Source: Saccoglossus kowalevskii
Lineage: Eukaryota; Hemichordata; Enteropneusta; Harrimaniidae
DNA: 64,000 bases
Assembly (NCBI RefSeq): GCF_000003605.2
Contig: NW_003130861.1
Span: forward strand, 321,112-385,111
Reading direction: 5' to 3'
A program made the translations under genes and the position numbers. This document shows, in pieces, positions 45,119 through 58,600 of this stretch. Under the pieces are notes generated by a model, which did not search any database, had not been told where the DNA came from, and saw only the letters and a list, made by a program, of their open reading frames with translations. The stretch's first letter is position 1. Each line of letters begins with the position of its first letter.

Positions 45119-45186
45119 TCACTGGGAATATGGCTCGAACGCCCATGGCGCTTTCTTAAATTCATCCTCGTCTAGTACACCATCAC
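45119..45186 (-). CDS. EF-hand gene coding exon 2
   Basis: Second half of EF-hand loop 2 (GDGVLDEDEF) and the C-terminus, stop TGA at 45121-45119. Confidence 0.9.
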
Positions 45187-45995
45187 CTGCAAGAAAACAC
45201 ACTTAGGAGTAAAAATTAAAAATATCACTTAAAAAACGCTCTCTCGGAAGATTCGCGGTAGATTTTTATAAAAGCCAAACAAGTTAGTCTTTTAAAGATG
45301 AATGAGTTGCAGACGACAATTTGATTAATAGTGGAATAAAACATTTGGTTACAATGACAGATTCTCTTTAACGACCATGGCACATTCCGTTTGGCAGAAT
45401 ATAACGCGTTTTTGTTTATTCCGTATTTATGTTTAAAACATGTTATTTGCATATCTAAAGGAAATCAACTAGGAACGCTAAGGAGTAATCGGGAGCATTA
45501 ATGAACCATCATGTGCCCTGTACCTCGCATATGTTGAAGAGTTGCAATAACTGTAAGACGCAACGTAAAAAGTGGCACGTCACGTATGAATGACGTTACG
45601 TGACCGAAACGTAACTGGACAAATATCATAATTACAGAATTAGACTCACCATTAAGATCCGCATCGTCAAAAGGTTTTTGAGCATCCTCTTCTTTGGTTT
45701 CCGTTGCTAAGGCTAACTCTGTCAAATTTACATGTCCATTGCTATCTATATCGTACGTTTCGAAGGTGGTTGGAAGATTAATCGCTTCGAAATGACCCAC
45801 TTCAGCAACATCTGGGATATGACCCTCGAATGGATAAGGAGGTTCGAAATCGTCATAAATTACATCATTTCCAGTCTTCGGGACTTCCGATATGTCTGGT
45901 TCTCTTTTGAGTATGGGGTCTTTTTCCTCGTCTTCGCTGATAACAACAACGATGAAGCAAATACCAAGTAATACAACACTACCCCACCTGGACAT
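45119..45995 (-). CDS. Secreted EF-hand calcium-binding protein
   Basis: Two coding exons, 45995-45650 and 45186-45119, joined in phase 1 (AATG|GTGAGT ... TTCTTGCAG|GTGATG), give a 137-aa protein. The N-terminus MSRWGSVVLLGICFIVVVIS is a signal peptide, followed by an acidic, proline-containing stretch (residues 21-75). The first EF-hand loop is DIDSNGHVNLTE (about residues 81-92). The second is split by the intron and reads DADLNGDGVLDE when joined, a complete canonical loop. The protein ends KKAPWAFEPYSQ. An acceptor (TTGATTTTAG, 46003-46002) just before the ATG indicates a separate 5' UTR exon. It probably binds calcium outside the cell or in the secretory pathway; a specific role is not known. 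It is unrelated in sequence to the lectin genes. Confidence 0.88.
45650..45995 (-). CDS. EF-hand gene coding exon 1
   Basis: Signal peptide, acidic spacer, first EF-hand and the first half of the second loop (DADLN). Donor AATG|GTGAGT. Confidence 0.88.
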
Positions 45996-46599
45996 GTTGA
46001 CCTAAAATCAAAAAAAACAAATAAATTGAAATAATTAATTTTCGCTGAAGGAATGATTCAAGTGCAAATAAATTCCAGCAAATATACCATTTTTCCTATA
46101 TTTTACATTCAACTCGTCAAAAATCAGTGAAAATAAATTCCATACAAAACACACCAAAAGTATTTTACGGTATACTGTAAAAAAAATGGTTGCGGCTAGC
46201 TTGAGAAAAATACATTGTGCGGGACACACAGTGAAACTATCTTTTGAACAATACATCAACAAAGTTTTACGGAATTGGTGATCAACATGTGCTGAGCACT
46301 TGACATTCGGTGAGCAAAACACTAGTCAGTATTAGGGCAAATATGCATTCAATACAAAAGCTATTGACTAGACCGCTATACACAATAATACTTCTGGAGA
46401 TTAGTTTTATCAGCTTGTAAATGAACTGCAAGGTTTCTGTAAACAGACGAGTGATTAACAGCATCATTAGCATAGCCACAAATGAATTGGGCCTTTAAAT
46501 GTTTACCATAAATAGCGCCCTCTGTCGAAGAAAACTTGCGTAGTGAAAACACGGTAACCTCTTTATAATGAACCCTTTATGACGATTTCCCTGATATAA

Positions 46600-47490
46600 T
46601 TAAACAAGCAACCTGTCGGCTGATATAGCTCCGCTTTTTGTAATGGATGCTCTGAAAGCAATGACTATGAAGCAATTTAAAGTTAATGCTAGCTGCTTTA
46701 ATATGGCAAGACACCAACTTTCTTGATTTTGTTACAGAGAATATTTCACTAAAAGTAGAGAATTGAAGATATCTTTACAAATAAAGTTATGAAGCAATCA
46801 GGTTAGACGTTTTCAAGAAATAGTTGAAAATAACATTTTTTACCAAAAATGACAAAAATATTCACTAAAATTAGAGAATTGAAGAAATCGTCATGAAATT
46901 AACAAATCTGACAGAGATCTATCCAAGGTACCTACAAATAAATTTACAAAGCAATCAGGTTAGAGGTTTTTAACAAGAAGTTGAAAATAACATTTTTACG
47001 AAAAATGACACAAATATTCACTAAAATTAAAGATATCGTCATGAAATTACCAAATCTGACCCAAAGTACCTACAAATAAAGTTACAAAGCAATCGGATTA
47101 GCAGTTTTCAAGAAGAAGTTGGAAATAACGAATTGAAAATGTCGTCACAAAATCAATAAATCTGAGAGAGGTCCACCCAAGGTACCTACATACCAAGTAT
47201 CAAAGCATTTGGGCTAGCGGTTTTCAAGAAGAAGTCGAAAATGGCCTTTTTGACCAAAAATGACAAAAATATTCGCTATAAATAAGACAATTGAACATAT
47301 CCACACGAAATGAACAAATCTGAGAGAGAACCACCCAAGGTACCTTTCTAGAAAGTTTCATAGCTATACAGTTTGTGGTTTTTAAGAAGAAGTCGAAAAT
47401 GTAAAGTTGACGATGGCGACGACGACGGACAATCAGTAATATTATAAGCTCCGCTCGACCTTGCCGACGTCGGGCGGCGTCGCTAGTTGG
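46600..47490. mobile_element. Composite repeat element with ~157-bp tandem units, copy 1
   Basis: Begins AACAAGCAACCTGTCGGCTG then ATAGCTCCGCT, and ends with GACGACGACGGACAATCAGT then ATAAGCTCCGCTCGACC. The interior holds about four diverged copies of a unit containing AAATCTGAGAGAGGTCCA and TTTTCAAGAAGAAGTCGAAA. Head, tail and unit match the element at 60091-61132. No coding sequence. Confidence 0.7.
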
Positions 47491-50400
47491 CGTGCTGTCA
47501 GAGTATCAATCACACTATGTTCTAAAAGGCTTGTAATATGATATTTCAGATAAAGTATATATCTTTAATGGGAAGCTCGTCTTGAAATACGTGTATCAGT
47601 ATTCTATGTATATCTTTTTAAATTTCATTAGATTGCCCAGGACATATCACGGAATGTAAAATTACTTGAGAAACGAGATCAAAACTGGCATTGAACTAAT
47701 GATATCACAGAATAAAATACAGCAACGCCAGTATATATTTGTAATTAATTTCCATCAAAGCATTACAGTCGTGACGCAGCGCGTTTCATAAATTTCGGGT
47801 AAACAATGTGTTTTACAACACCTCAAACACACGACGCGTCGCGACGACTGTGACAGTGTCTCAGTATTTCGTATTCATTTTATTGGAAACAAATATATCT
47901 ATTAAAAGTATATTTCCAATCAACGCGAAAAGTGTATTGTGAGTAACACAAGTAAGTTATTTTGTATAAAACACACTATATTCCATGAAAAGACAACCAC
48001 TGTGAAATACGGCATGTAACAGTTTAATATTAACACACATTGCCATGTGACACTATTCATTAAGATCACCATTAGTCAGTCACACATTGTATAACTTGTG
48101 TTCATAGCATGAATGTTTCTTCTTATCGCTGGGTTAATAGATACTGACGTGTACTGGACCCCGTGGTGATTGATTCAATACAGGTACTGGATAGAAAAGC
48201 GACGTCATGGGACGTACGTTCGGTCATATCCAATCACAGCCCGCTCTGCCTGTAGTCGCATCAATGTTGATATCGAAAGTTTGGATTTGGATTCGGAATA
48301 TGAGTAGAATTTAAGAATTGAACTTGCGACAAGTGCGAGAAATAAAAGTGTACGTGAAAGTAACCACAAAAAGACAGGGACTGGTGTGTAGCCTGGGTTT
48401 ATGTAATCTGATGCCACTGCAATGCACAGTGTACTGGTACTGGCACAGTAACTTTGTACGGAACTGAAAATGCGACTCTTTCGTTTTGAAATTGCAGGTT
48501 ATATATAAAAATTGAAAATTCTCTTTTTCAAGAATTTGTTTGACGAAGCGTTCGTTTCATCGCCCACTAATAACATGGCACGCGAGATGTGATTTGGACC
48601 GCCATTAGTCTTCAAGTTACCACGGCACGACTGACATCTTGATGACGTAATTTACGACTATTGAACAGTACATTATGTTTATACGGGATTCATACCAAAA
48701 TCATCTTTTTGAGAAGACAACCTAAACGATCCACAAGACGCCATGATTAATACGTGTCCTCTGTTGCACTTCCACGCATGGCAATTTCAACGAATACACC
48801 CTACGTTAATGTCGCACCTGTGCCCACAGTTGTGTATTCTTTTCAGTTGCCGCGAGGTCGTTGATTGTTGTTTTGATGGCGAATTGTTCCGTTAATCGTT
48901 GGCGCCACAGTGAAGAAGGGTGCTTGATGACACCTGGCTATATCACTTGAAAGCACGTTATTATCCACTGCATAAAAATTATGCTTGTCAATTTCAGCAC
49001 TACTATAAGGACGCTATTCTCCGGCGGGCAAACAACTTCTATGAGTAACCCAGCGGGGATCTAATAGACACGCCCACTGTTGGGAGGGATGCGAGTGCAC
49101 TAATTGGCCCATATAAACATATAATTAAATAAATCCTCAAATCTACTCAGGCTGGTGCACTATATCGAAGTGACTGTTATGTAAGGGACATAACGCCGTT
49201 TTGAAGTTCACGAGTACTGTGAATTACCAGTACAGGGATGTGTAGATATTTGATGATGAGATAGGATGAACAGTTTCGACCATTCCATGATATTTATTTA
49301 TGCTCCGTATAACTGTAACTTACATCTTGTTCACCTCATTATTTGTCAAATAATTACCGGGAAGCCATCTCAGTTTATCCCCCTCAAGATGTCTCAAAAC
49401 GAACCCTCAACACACACACACAGAACAATTACTGCCAAATTACTAGTAGTTTATTGTTTGTATTGAGGATGAATCAGAAAAAGTACTTGTATTTGTTATA
49501 ACTTTCATAAAACACTAAATACAATCGTATACGTAAAAATCCGTCTGCCATGGCGTTTCAGGTTATCGTCAGGTATATTTATTTGTTGTTGAAGATCTCA
49601 AGTCAGTGAAAGTACTATTATATTGTTTTATATACATCACTGGACACATCAAAATAACTCCGCTGATATATACCTACGGGCAACGGATAATAATACATAA
49701 CCCTGGACCGTGCAACATTCATGTATGCCCTCCTGAACTCGCCTTTGTAGTACATGTGGCGCGGTAGCTCACCCCAATGACTTCAGTCTGATATTTTCAG
49801 TGGAAGGATTATTACACGGGGATTTTAATCCGGTAGACTGCATCCGCCAATATTGTGGAATGGAGTGAAGACCGCCCGGGAAAAAAATTCACGATACAGA
49901 TTCGTTGTGGTTTTCAAAAACAAAACGAAACAAACAAACAAAATGATTAGAGTCGCCATGAACATATTTATATCCGCTTCCTCGTTTCGCTCTTTACATA
50001 GTTTAGGCTACCTCGTCTTTCACTACAGCGTTATATATAAATGTCCCGATGCCAATGACTGTTTGGAAAAAAACACAGAGGAATTCCAAATAATAAAGCT
50101 CTGATGTCAATACCGGGGACGGGGAACGGGTAAACAATTGTCACCGGAGTTTGACACGAAAGACAGTACAGTTTACAATGCCCGAGTATTCATACGCACT
50201 CGAAACGACTGATGTGCCTACATTGAGTACCGGTACGTGATTTGAGTTTAAATTCGTGATTAGTGGAAGTGAAAGCTGTGACAGAATACATGCGTGAACT
50301 GTGGATAACTGTTTGAGTGGCAAGGGCGGATTCAAAGCGTTTCAAACAGTGAACATAACCATGTCTGGCTAAATGATTATCTTTATTGAGCAGCGCTGAT

Positions 50401-53400
50401 GGGTCGGAACTAACATGATTAAGAATGAGCTTTACTAGTAGTTTGCCTTCGTGCGTGACTGTTGGACAAATACTTAAATTATGACATAATGTCTGTATTC
50501 ATTGCTATTTGATTCAGCCCTAAACCGACCTGTCGAGAAATTATCGAGAGGTCTGCACTATAATAATTACTTTCTTGCGTCCCCATTATTTGTCACGAGT
50601 TCATGGAGTTTTCTGTCTTCGGCATTTCCTCTATAACCATAATTATGGTTTGTAAGAACAAAACACCCAGTGAGTATTGTATTGGATATAAAACAATTTT
50701 ACGTATTTACATTTTTGTCACGTGCCATTTGTTTATATAGAGTTAAAATCGGGTATTATTTTTCGCATTCTTAGTAACATGACGTTACACACCCAAGTAC
50801 GGTAGTACGAATACACAGCGACGCAACTCTTATACTAGTGCGACCAAATTAGCGAAAAATCAAAAATCACGGGCGCGCCTCAAAATGTTTCTGTTGTCAG
50901 ACCAGACCCTTCAAGTTATTGTGAGTTTATATTCACGGTGTCGCATTTATTTTCTTTACTTATCTCAAGTAGCGGGTGGTTTCAATAGCTGTCGCCAATG
51001 CGTCCACAATCACAATTCTATTTACCCAGAGACGTCAAATGGCTAATTGATTAGTGGACAAACTAACCAGCTGGAAGATCACCATTCTGCCAAGTGACGA
51101 GAAAAACTACCAAATAACGACAATATATGGTTTTCACCTCTGACCCAAAGTGCCCATTAACGACAAAATAAAGCGATGACATCTCAGGAGGAAGATCGTT
51201 TTTCATCCTCTCCTCGATATCTCTGACAATAGAACCAGTCAACTGAACTGTACGGAGTCACCCACAGGTGTAACCTATAACTTCCAATTAGTTCAACCGA
51301 CACAGATACTGCTACGTCAGTGCATATAGATTGGGTTTGTAAACTTTTAACAAGAGTTAGACTTTTAAAAATCATTCACATAGGACCACATACATAGTCG
51401 CGAATACTACCACACTCACTCACCAACAAGTTTCTTCTGTTACAACACCGGGAAAAAAATGCTTACTTTCGAAATGTACAACATTGTCAGTAGTCGCTGA
51501 CAGAAAACAATGGTAGCATAGCGTGTACATGTGGAGCTATTAACTTGACTCATAAACTTTCTACAGACTGATATTTTTTTAAATCATTGGCCAAAGTCAA
51601 CTAATATAATTTAAATCAATTGATCTGAAGCGCAAAATATTATCGTAACTGGCCACAAAAACGATCACATGCATACTGCGAATACTACGACACTCACTCA
51701 CCAACAAGTTTCTACACTGAGGAGAAAAATATTTACTTTCGAAATGTTTTCTGTAGTCGCTGACAGAAAACAATGGTTGCATAGCGTGTATATATGGGGC
51801 CATTAACATCACGGTTCGCCAAGCCGAACCGATCACGAGCGAATTTTATAGAACTTACCTGGCTTGATTGGACTAGTTGCTGGGATGGGAACGTAGAACT
51901 AAAGTTCTCTAAAAAATACTCCTTTCTCAGTAAATACAGTAAATTTGGATCGCGGATTGGCCCCGTTGACTGGGTCTGTCACGATGTATGTGGCTAACAC
52001 TGGTGGTATACGTGGGAGACTCGAGCGGATAAACAACACTTGAAGTAGTCGGGTGTCACTTTTCAACAAACTGAAAACAGGAGATGTCTTATCGAGAAGT
52101 TAATAGGGTCCTTCTCTACAGAAAGGCGATACCAAAAGCTGGATAAATGCTGCGAGCGTTCTATGGCATGCACATACTGAATGCATTTTACAGATGCGAA
52201 GTCCGTGGCCGAGATGAACTCTATTACGTTGCTATTGGTTCAGGAGTGGCTGTCCCATCTAGAGTCCTTTCTCCCCGAGTGATAATCTACAGACTAAATA
52301 TAAACACTGAATTTCAAAATACTTGTAGTATAGCATATTTGATGGAAATTTATTCTAGATACATTTGAATACCGAGAGTCAAGATGAATGTATTTGAGAC
52401 TAATGCTGCACTTAAAGTGGTACTCCCGGTTGCATGAAACAACTAATAGTCCGGTGGACACCGACAGTGTTTGGAACAGCCTAAACTCACTTTATTGCCC
52501 AATAATGCTGAAGTGTAGTGGGAAATAGCTGTCCGGAGGCGAGCTTAAGATTTACAGCTCTCGTATTTCAAATATTTGATAGTACTGAAAATTATTACTA
52601 CTTGGCAGCACTATTGTGGACTGTGTTGACCTCTGTACTGACAATACTGATACTGTATGCAAGGGTACGGCTGTCCTTGGATGCCCTACTACGAAGGGAA
52701 ATATAAAAAATATGTTTAGTTCTGTCTATGTTGGTGACTCAGCGAGCAAATAAATATACAGTCGCAAATACGTGTCATGTTTAATGGACGTCACTGTATG
52801 CGGCATCGTAACCTTGTACACAAAGTACGGTACATTTACGCTACATGCTACGCGTGTGTGTTTTAACAGACCCTGGTAATTCACTAGGCAGATATAAATA
52901 ATTCAGAAACTTAAACATGTCTAGCATCGAGTCCTCGATTTTCTCTAGTAACTTGAATTTGGTAGTACAGATATACATATTGTTGAGCTTTCCGGATTAT
53001 CAACTTTATAGAGTACGCAAATTAGCCTTACTGAGCACTGCCATGCCACTAAGTGGTTTTCGTGGCCGACATAGAAAATAAACTCCCGTAACATAAAACT
53101 GCTGTAACAAGAAAACTAACATAAACATTACCATTATGACTCCAACTACAAGTACACACTCTGATGGGTATTTCGTTTCATTGAAAAGACAACAAATTTT
53201 GTTTCAAATATTGAGACGGTGTAGGAGTGTTTTTTTTATATCATGTTGGCATTGTGTAAATGTGCATCCAATGTATTGGTATCTATTTTGTGCTGAAAAA
53301 ATTATTGATAAAACACACAATAACCGTACACGTATTTTGCCTGCTTTATTGACCTTCAAAAAACACTCGATTTAATTTGGCATTTTGAAATTATTATATA

Positions 53401-53480
53401 AACTGCGAAAAAAACAATAAATCAGGAACATTTTATAATATAATAGACAAATTAATACTGTTAACACCAAAATGCTGTTG
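47491..53480. other. Gene-poor interval
   Basis: No supported gene. A partial direct duplication is noted at 51390-51535 and 51668-51805. Confidence 0.4.
51390..51805. repeat. Local direct duplication, copies about 265-280 bp apart
   Basis: CACTCACTCACCAACAAGTT and GTCGCTGACAGAAAACAATG occur in the same order in both halves (51411/51691 and 51494/51756), separated by short indels. A simple tandem duplication. Confidence 0.75.
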
Positions 53481-54140
53481 GTTGTGTTAAGTGAAAAGCG
53501 GGCCTTACCGACCACTTACTAAAAGGGTATAAGAGAGGATGATGGGCTGAGCCCCACTTTCATTTACCATATATATCGATGATGTTAAAAGCCACATTGA
53601 TTTATCACAAAATGACCCACCAAAACTTTGAACTAGTCCCATATCTTGTTTATTATATGCTGATGGCCTAGTATTACTCTCAAAGTCCAAAAAATGGCCT
53701 ACAAAATGCTATAAACTCAGTGCAAACATATTGTATGTAATAGATGGAAACTCGAAGTAAATGTCTCAAAATCCAAAATCATAATTTTCAATAAATCTGG
53801 AAAAATATAAATTTGTAACCGGGAAATGTATATTCGTACACTTAATATCCAGGGTTGAAACTAAACACAACTGGTGAACTTATCAGAGTTCAAAAAGATC
53901 TCAGCCACAGAGCAATGAAAGCTTTCTTCAAAATAAAACAATTGCTATACTCTGAAAACAATATTCCAGTCAAAACATACCTAAAATTATTTGATAGTAT
54001 GGTTAGACTTCTCTTGACCTATATATAGACGAGCGAATTTGTGTCACAAATATAAGACAATTTCAATAGTGGGCTACCTACCAATACCAACGGAGAATTT
54101 TTTTAACAAATTTCGCAAATATATATTACAGGTAAACTGG
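53480..54140 (+). mobile_element. LINE reverse-transcriptase remnant
   Basis: Plus-strand frames, broken by stops and shifts, show GLSP, IDDVKSHIDLSQN, CLLYADGLVLLSKS (the YADD catalytic box with Asp changed to Gly) and, later, SHRAMKAFFKIKQLL- and YSENNIPVKTYLKLFDSMV-like sequence. This is the core and C-terminal part of a non-LTR reverse transcriptase. Inactive. Confidence 0.75.
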
Positions 54141-54759
54141 GGTCGGTAACTTAGTGTGTAACTTAGTGCGAATTAGAACAGAATTCCCCTTTATGAAATG
54201 TAAAAGTGATCAGTCAAAATATCAATCTCTGTCATCTTTTGCAATAAAAATGAAAACAGTTGTGTGTCTTTAGAATGGGCGAAAATGTTCTAATGCTATA
54301 ATTCGACTGAGTTCAACTCTGAAAACATCACGCCAGCACAGAATGGTTCTGTTTAAAGAATTGTTTTAAAGATTCGTGAAACTTTGGCACAAACATGCAA
54401 TCTCGAAAAGCGGGGGCGACCCAGTATTTATGATTTGGGGCGGGCTTTAAAACACAAATAGTGCGGACCCTTAATTTCAGCAGTCAAGGCGATGATTGGC
54501 AGCTTTATTTCGGAGTTTAGATTTTCAGTCGATCGTCTAAGTTACGATCTAATAGCAGAGAAAAATATAGAGCCGATGAGGTTACACATTCAGTTTCAAC
54601 TTTCCATTATATATATTTGTTTTGCTGACTAAATTTATTTAATGGTAGCTATCCTAGTATTGATAGCACGTCGTCCAATGATCTACTTCAACTGATAGTT
54701 AAATAATGATTGCAATAAATTGTTTGGTAGTAGTAGACATCATGCTGCAATATCCAAAT

Positions 54760-55140
54760 TGTTTAAAGCGGGAGGGTCGTCACCTGTGCACGCGCGTGAA
54801 TTGAGACCCACGCGACGATAACAACACACGTTAAAAACGCAAAGGCTCATGGATAGACGCTACTGTCGTAACCACTGCCCTGTTCTCTTAATTTTAATAA
54901 AGAGTTAATATATTTTCCAATCCAAACTTTTTTTATTGGACAATGGAATAACACTGACACGTTTCCAAATGACGTCATTACACACTGTGCTCGTTGATTG
55001 TCTGGTTGAATTCTACTGCCATTGAAATGTTTAAATGAAAGCGGAGGTGTCGTAACCTGCGCGAGCGCGGGAATTGAGTTCTAAGCGACGATAAAAAGGT
55101 ACCAGTAAGCTAAAACGTAAAGGCTCATGGGTAGACACTT
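54760..55140. repeat. Diverged direct repeat, about 270-bp period
   Basis: GCGGGAGGGTCGTCACCTGT ... AAAGGCTCATGGATAGAC (54768-54855) is repeated as GCGGAGGTGTCGTAACCTGC ... AAAGGCTCATGGGTAGAC (55041-55136). GC-rich islands in an AT-rich background; function unknown. Confidence 0.65.
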
Positions 55141-55325
55141 GTTTGTAAACAGCGACATGCTCTAACCGTCTGCCACACAGGCAGGTGACGACTGCAGATG
55201 ACGCTTTGAATATTTATGAAACAAAAATACGAAATTGAATGGGTTTGTGGGCGCGATATTATTAAAATGCAGAGTTCTGTTCTAAATATGACACTCCTTA
55301 TAGCCAAGAAATAGGATGTCGAGTT

Positions 55326-55676
55326 CTACACCAAACTAGTGACATAGTATACTCGATTTCCAGTCTCTGTCTCTTCGGTATTTGTTATACAAAGTAACAC
55401 AAGGGTCTCACCGGGCGTCGGTGACTGAATCACAAGTAGTGCAGCGACAACAGACTGTGCCTGTGCCACTTTTTTTCCTGTTCCATTCTTCTCAACACTT
55501 AGGATGGTCACGGTCTCACTAAACTTGGCGCTTGTGACGAGTGTGGGAGGGACGGGTAGAGGCACAAATATACGGGTATGTCCAAAAAGTAGATTTCCGA
55601 AAAAGTGTATTTTACAAGAAATATTCATAGTGAAGAGGTATTGATAATTGATTTGTATGGTGTTGTACCGATTCAA
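55326..55676 (-). other. Orphan open frame, possible exon
   Basis: A 116-codon minus-strand frame of near-balanced composition, unlike its AT-rich surroundings. It includes RIFVPLPVPPTLVTSAKFSE and KKVAQAQSVVAALLVIQSP. I do not recognise a domain. It could be an isolated exon (a GTGAGA donor lies at about 55413) or a pseudogene piece. Confidence 0.2.
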
Positions 55677-58600
55677 TTAAATCAAAATCCGAAAGTAATA
55701 AAAACCATATGCTAATCCTGTAATTTATTGTTGTCACCACCTTGTCAGCCGTCCCCCGGTCATGCAACCCTGCCAGAATAACATCCTCCTACACGTAGAA
55801 TACGGGAATTAAATAGACCAACCTCAGGCTACACAGATTTACCACCGATAGGCATTCATTTAAAAACAGCATATTTGCACGTGTATGTCTGTAAATGGAA
55901 GAGGGGTAGAGTGGCAATTAATAACACCAAACAGCTTTCGTGTCTTAGCTGGCTTTCCTGTATGCGTCCCGCAGGCGTCTCTTGTATCCTGTAGCGCCCG
56001 GTGAAAGTGTTTGTGTTAAGTAACCTTACAATGTGAACATACTTACAGGTTTCTTTAAAAAGTAAACATTGAACAACTGAGACCAATACGAATTGTGATA
56101 AACTCCTACCGGGTTAAGATCTATTATTACTCTATGATTATACAAGATCACGTACTTGTGGTGAGTGAGGTGACAGGCTGGCGCCTAATGCTGGGTTTAC
56201 ATGCAGCGTTAAACAATATACCGGATTCCACATACCCCCCCCCCCGGAACATATTAAATGCAGAACACTTATAGCTGCATCTTGCCGGCGATGCGAGTAC
56301 TGCATGTTATTTATTTTCGAGTGGCTCAAAACATGCACCTGATACGAACGTTTTGCTACACACACAAATAATTATGTACACTATTTCTATCCATTTGCGT
56401 AAACTTGTTAATTTTAACTATAAGTAATTTAATTATGCAAGCATGTACTCGTACGGTTGCAACTGATTCGAGAAAAAAGTTGAAATGCAACGGGAATATG
56501 CAATTTGGTATGCAAATTAGCTAATATGCACACATTAAAAACCAGGTTTCAATCCTGGTGAGCAAATAAGTACTGTTAGCAGGAATGTCAGTGTGCTTAA
56601 TGGTGGAGAAATCAGTTGATTATTAAATATGGGTATACTGAGATGCCCATCGTTTTGAGTTGAGCTACCACCGTCTTACACGTAGGTATTCGTTCTTGGG
56701 GTCCAATATTTCATGTACCCTCTGATAGCTCATGCAGTAACCCTCTTGTATGACTTCATGTAGAGGAGTTCAAGGGTGACAAATCTACTATTGTCTTGGC
56801 TTCACTGAATCTTTTGGTTCTAGAAACATGTAGAAACCAAGTTACATGGGCAGGGGAATATCACCCCTTTGGCTAGAAAAAAATGATCCCCTTTGCATTC
56901 ACCAAGTACTAGGAAAATGTACAAGATCTTAAGAAGGCCTGCATGGAATCCGAGCCAAGGGTGAAGAACCCTGGGACAGATTTTATGCAGATCCATGCCA
57001 GAACCTACAAAAGCCATCCTGTACTTGACAATTGAGCAATTTACCGGTGTGAAACATCTCAAACTTCGATAAAAAGGCAAATGCAGGCAAAGTTACACAG
57101 CTCCCTACCAGCTAAATTAATGGCACACTATTGATAAGGTTAGCTAAACTGACTAGGAGCTCCCAAATTTCCAGCCTACGTCATGTGCCAGAAACTGAAG
57201 ATTTTTCAGGTAATACCCACAATCCCCAGAGGTGCTGTGCACCTAGTTGTTGCACCAATATTCCGGGGGTCAACTGGCTGGCATCAGTTAGACGAACTTT
57301 TATCTTGAACAAATAGTGGGAGTAATTGTAAACACCATTATTATGCAACACAGGGGAGCCAATAAATGGCCAACAATATTGAGCCATTTTCTTTATAACA
57401 GAATGAAGAACCACATCACTAAACTGATGAATGAAGAACTTTAGGCAGCAAGAAAATTAGTGCATACCTGAAAATGAAGCATCATTATTAGATCTCTCTA
57501 AATGATCCAGTATACAATAAACAATAAACACAGTTTTGAGTTTGTGAGCCCTGCTATTAGAGATGTGCTTCTGATAGAGGAAACACTTTATTCTTGAAGA
57601 GCCAATCATTCTAATTAATAACTCAAACTTTCACACTCCTGAAAGACATGCAAGTGCTCTCTTACAACCATAACAAGGTATTTTGATTATGAATAATCTG
57701 ATTTATTTCAAATTTGTGTTTCCATAAAAAGTGATTTTTTTGCACAAGTGAGAGATTAATTTATCATAATGTTCATTTCATTAAAAGGTGGCAGTCACCA
57801 TAGGGACCTGATGATGAATATTCAAAAATGTTCCAAGTAAACCAACAATGGTTTTATGGGACCCACATCTGCTGCATTGCCATGACTACCACCATTTAAC
57901 ATCATAACATATAAACGCCAATATTAAAATGTCTGTATGTAAATAAGATGAACTACTCTATATTCTACAGTAGTGCTTTTTCTTCAGTTTGTTTGTTGAT
58001 GTCTTACAGGTTTCCTGTCAGGTGTCTAGCCTGGTCTTCAAGTAACATCCGGTAATCTTATTCCAGGAACGCAACAAGAATGAGTAATGCCTCAAATGTT
58101 GTAACCAGAGATACTTCCATTCTACTGTCTGAATGCAATGTATGAAGTTACTGTACACCAATGATGGTTACATTTGTCGAGCTGGTAAAAATTGAAAAAA
58201 CTTGCATGCCGAGTGGTCTGGTAACATTTTTTCATGGTCTGCTTCAATAACATTTTTACTGAATACTACTATTATTGGTATAAGGCCATTCTCGCCTCTG
58301 ATGACTGATACAAACAATGCAAAAACATAAAATAGAAACTTTAAAATTACACATTATCTGCAAAGTGTTTGTTGCAATTATTTCAAAAGTATTTTAAAAT
58401 AATATTTAACACATGCTGGTAGCTTTTTAGCAGGGCTTGTAAAATTGGAAAGTTACACTGCTATATATATGTGATAAACATTATTCAATTTTTTCCACAT
58501 TTCACACAGACTATTGTTTTTAAAATGTATATTTTAATCTACCAGTATTTACATGGATTGGAACTGTAGTAACTAATATATGAAAACATACAACCCACGA

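Noticed and set aside
46282-46479. 65-codon hydrophobic minus-strand frame upstream of the EF-hand gene
   Set aside because: No splice link to a downstream exon and no recognised family.
48205-48417. 70-codon minus-strand frame with a hydrophobic stretch, considered as the missing first exon of gene B
   Set aside because: The hydrophobic part is not N-terminal, no suitable phase-1 donor follows, and it lies beyond the EF-hand gene.
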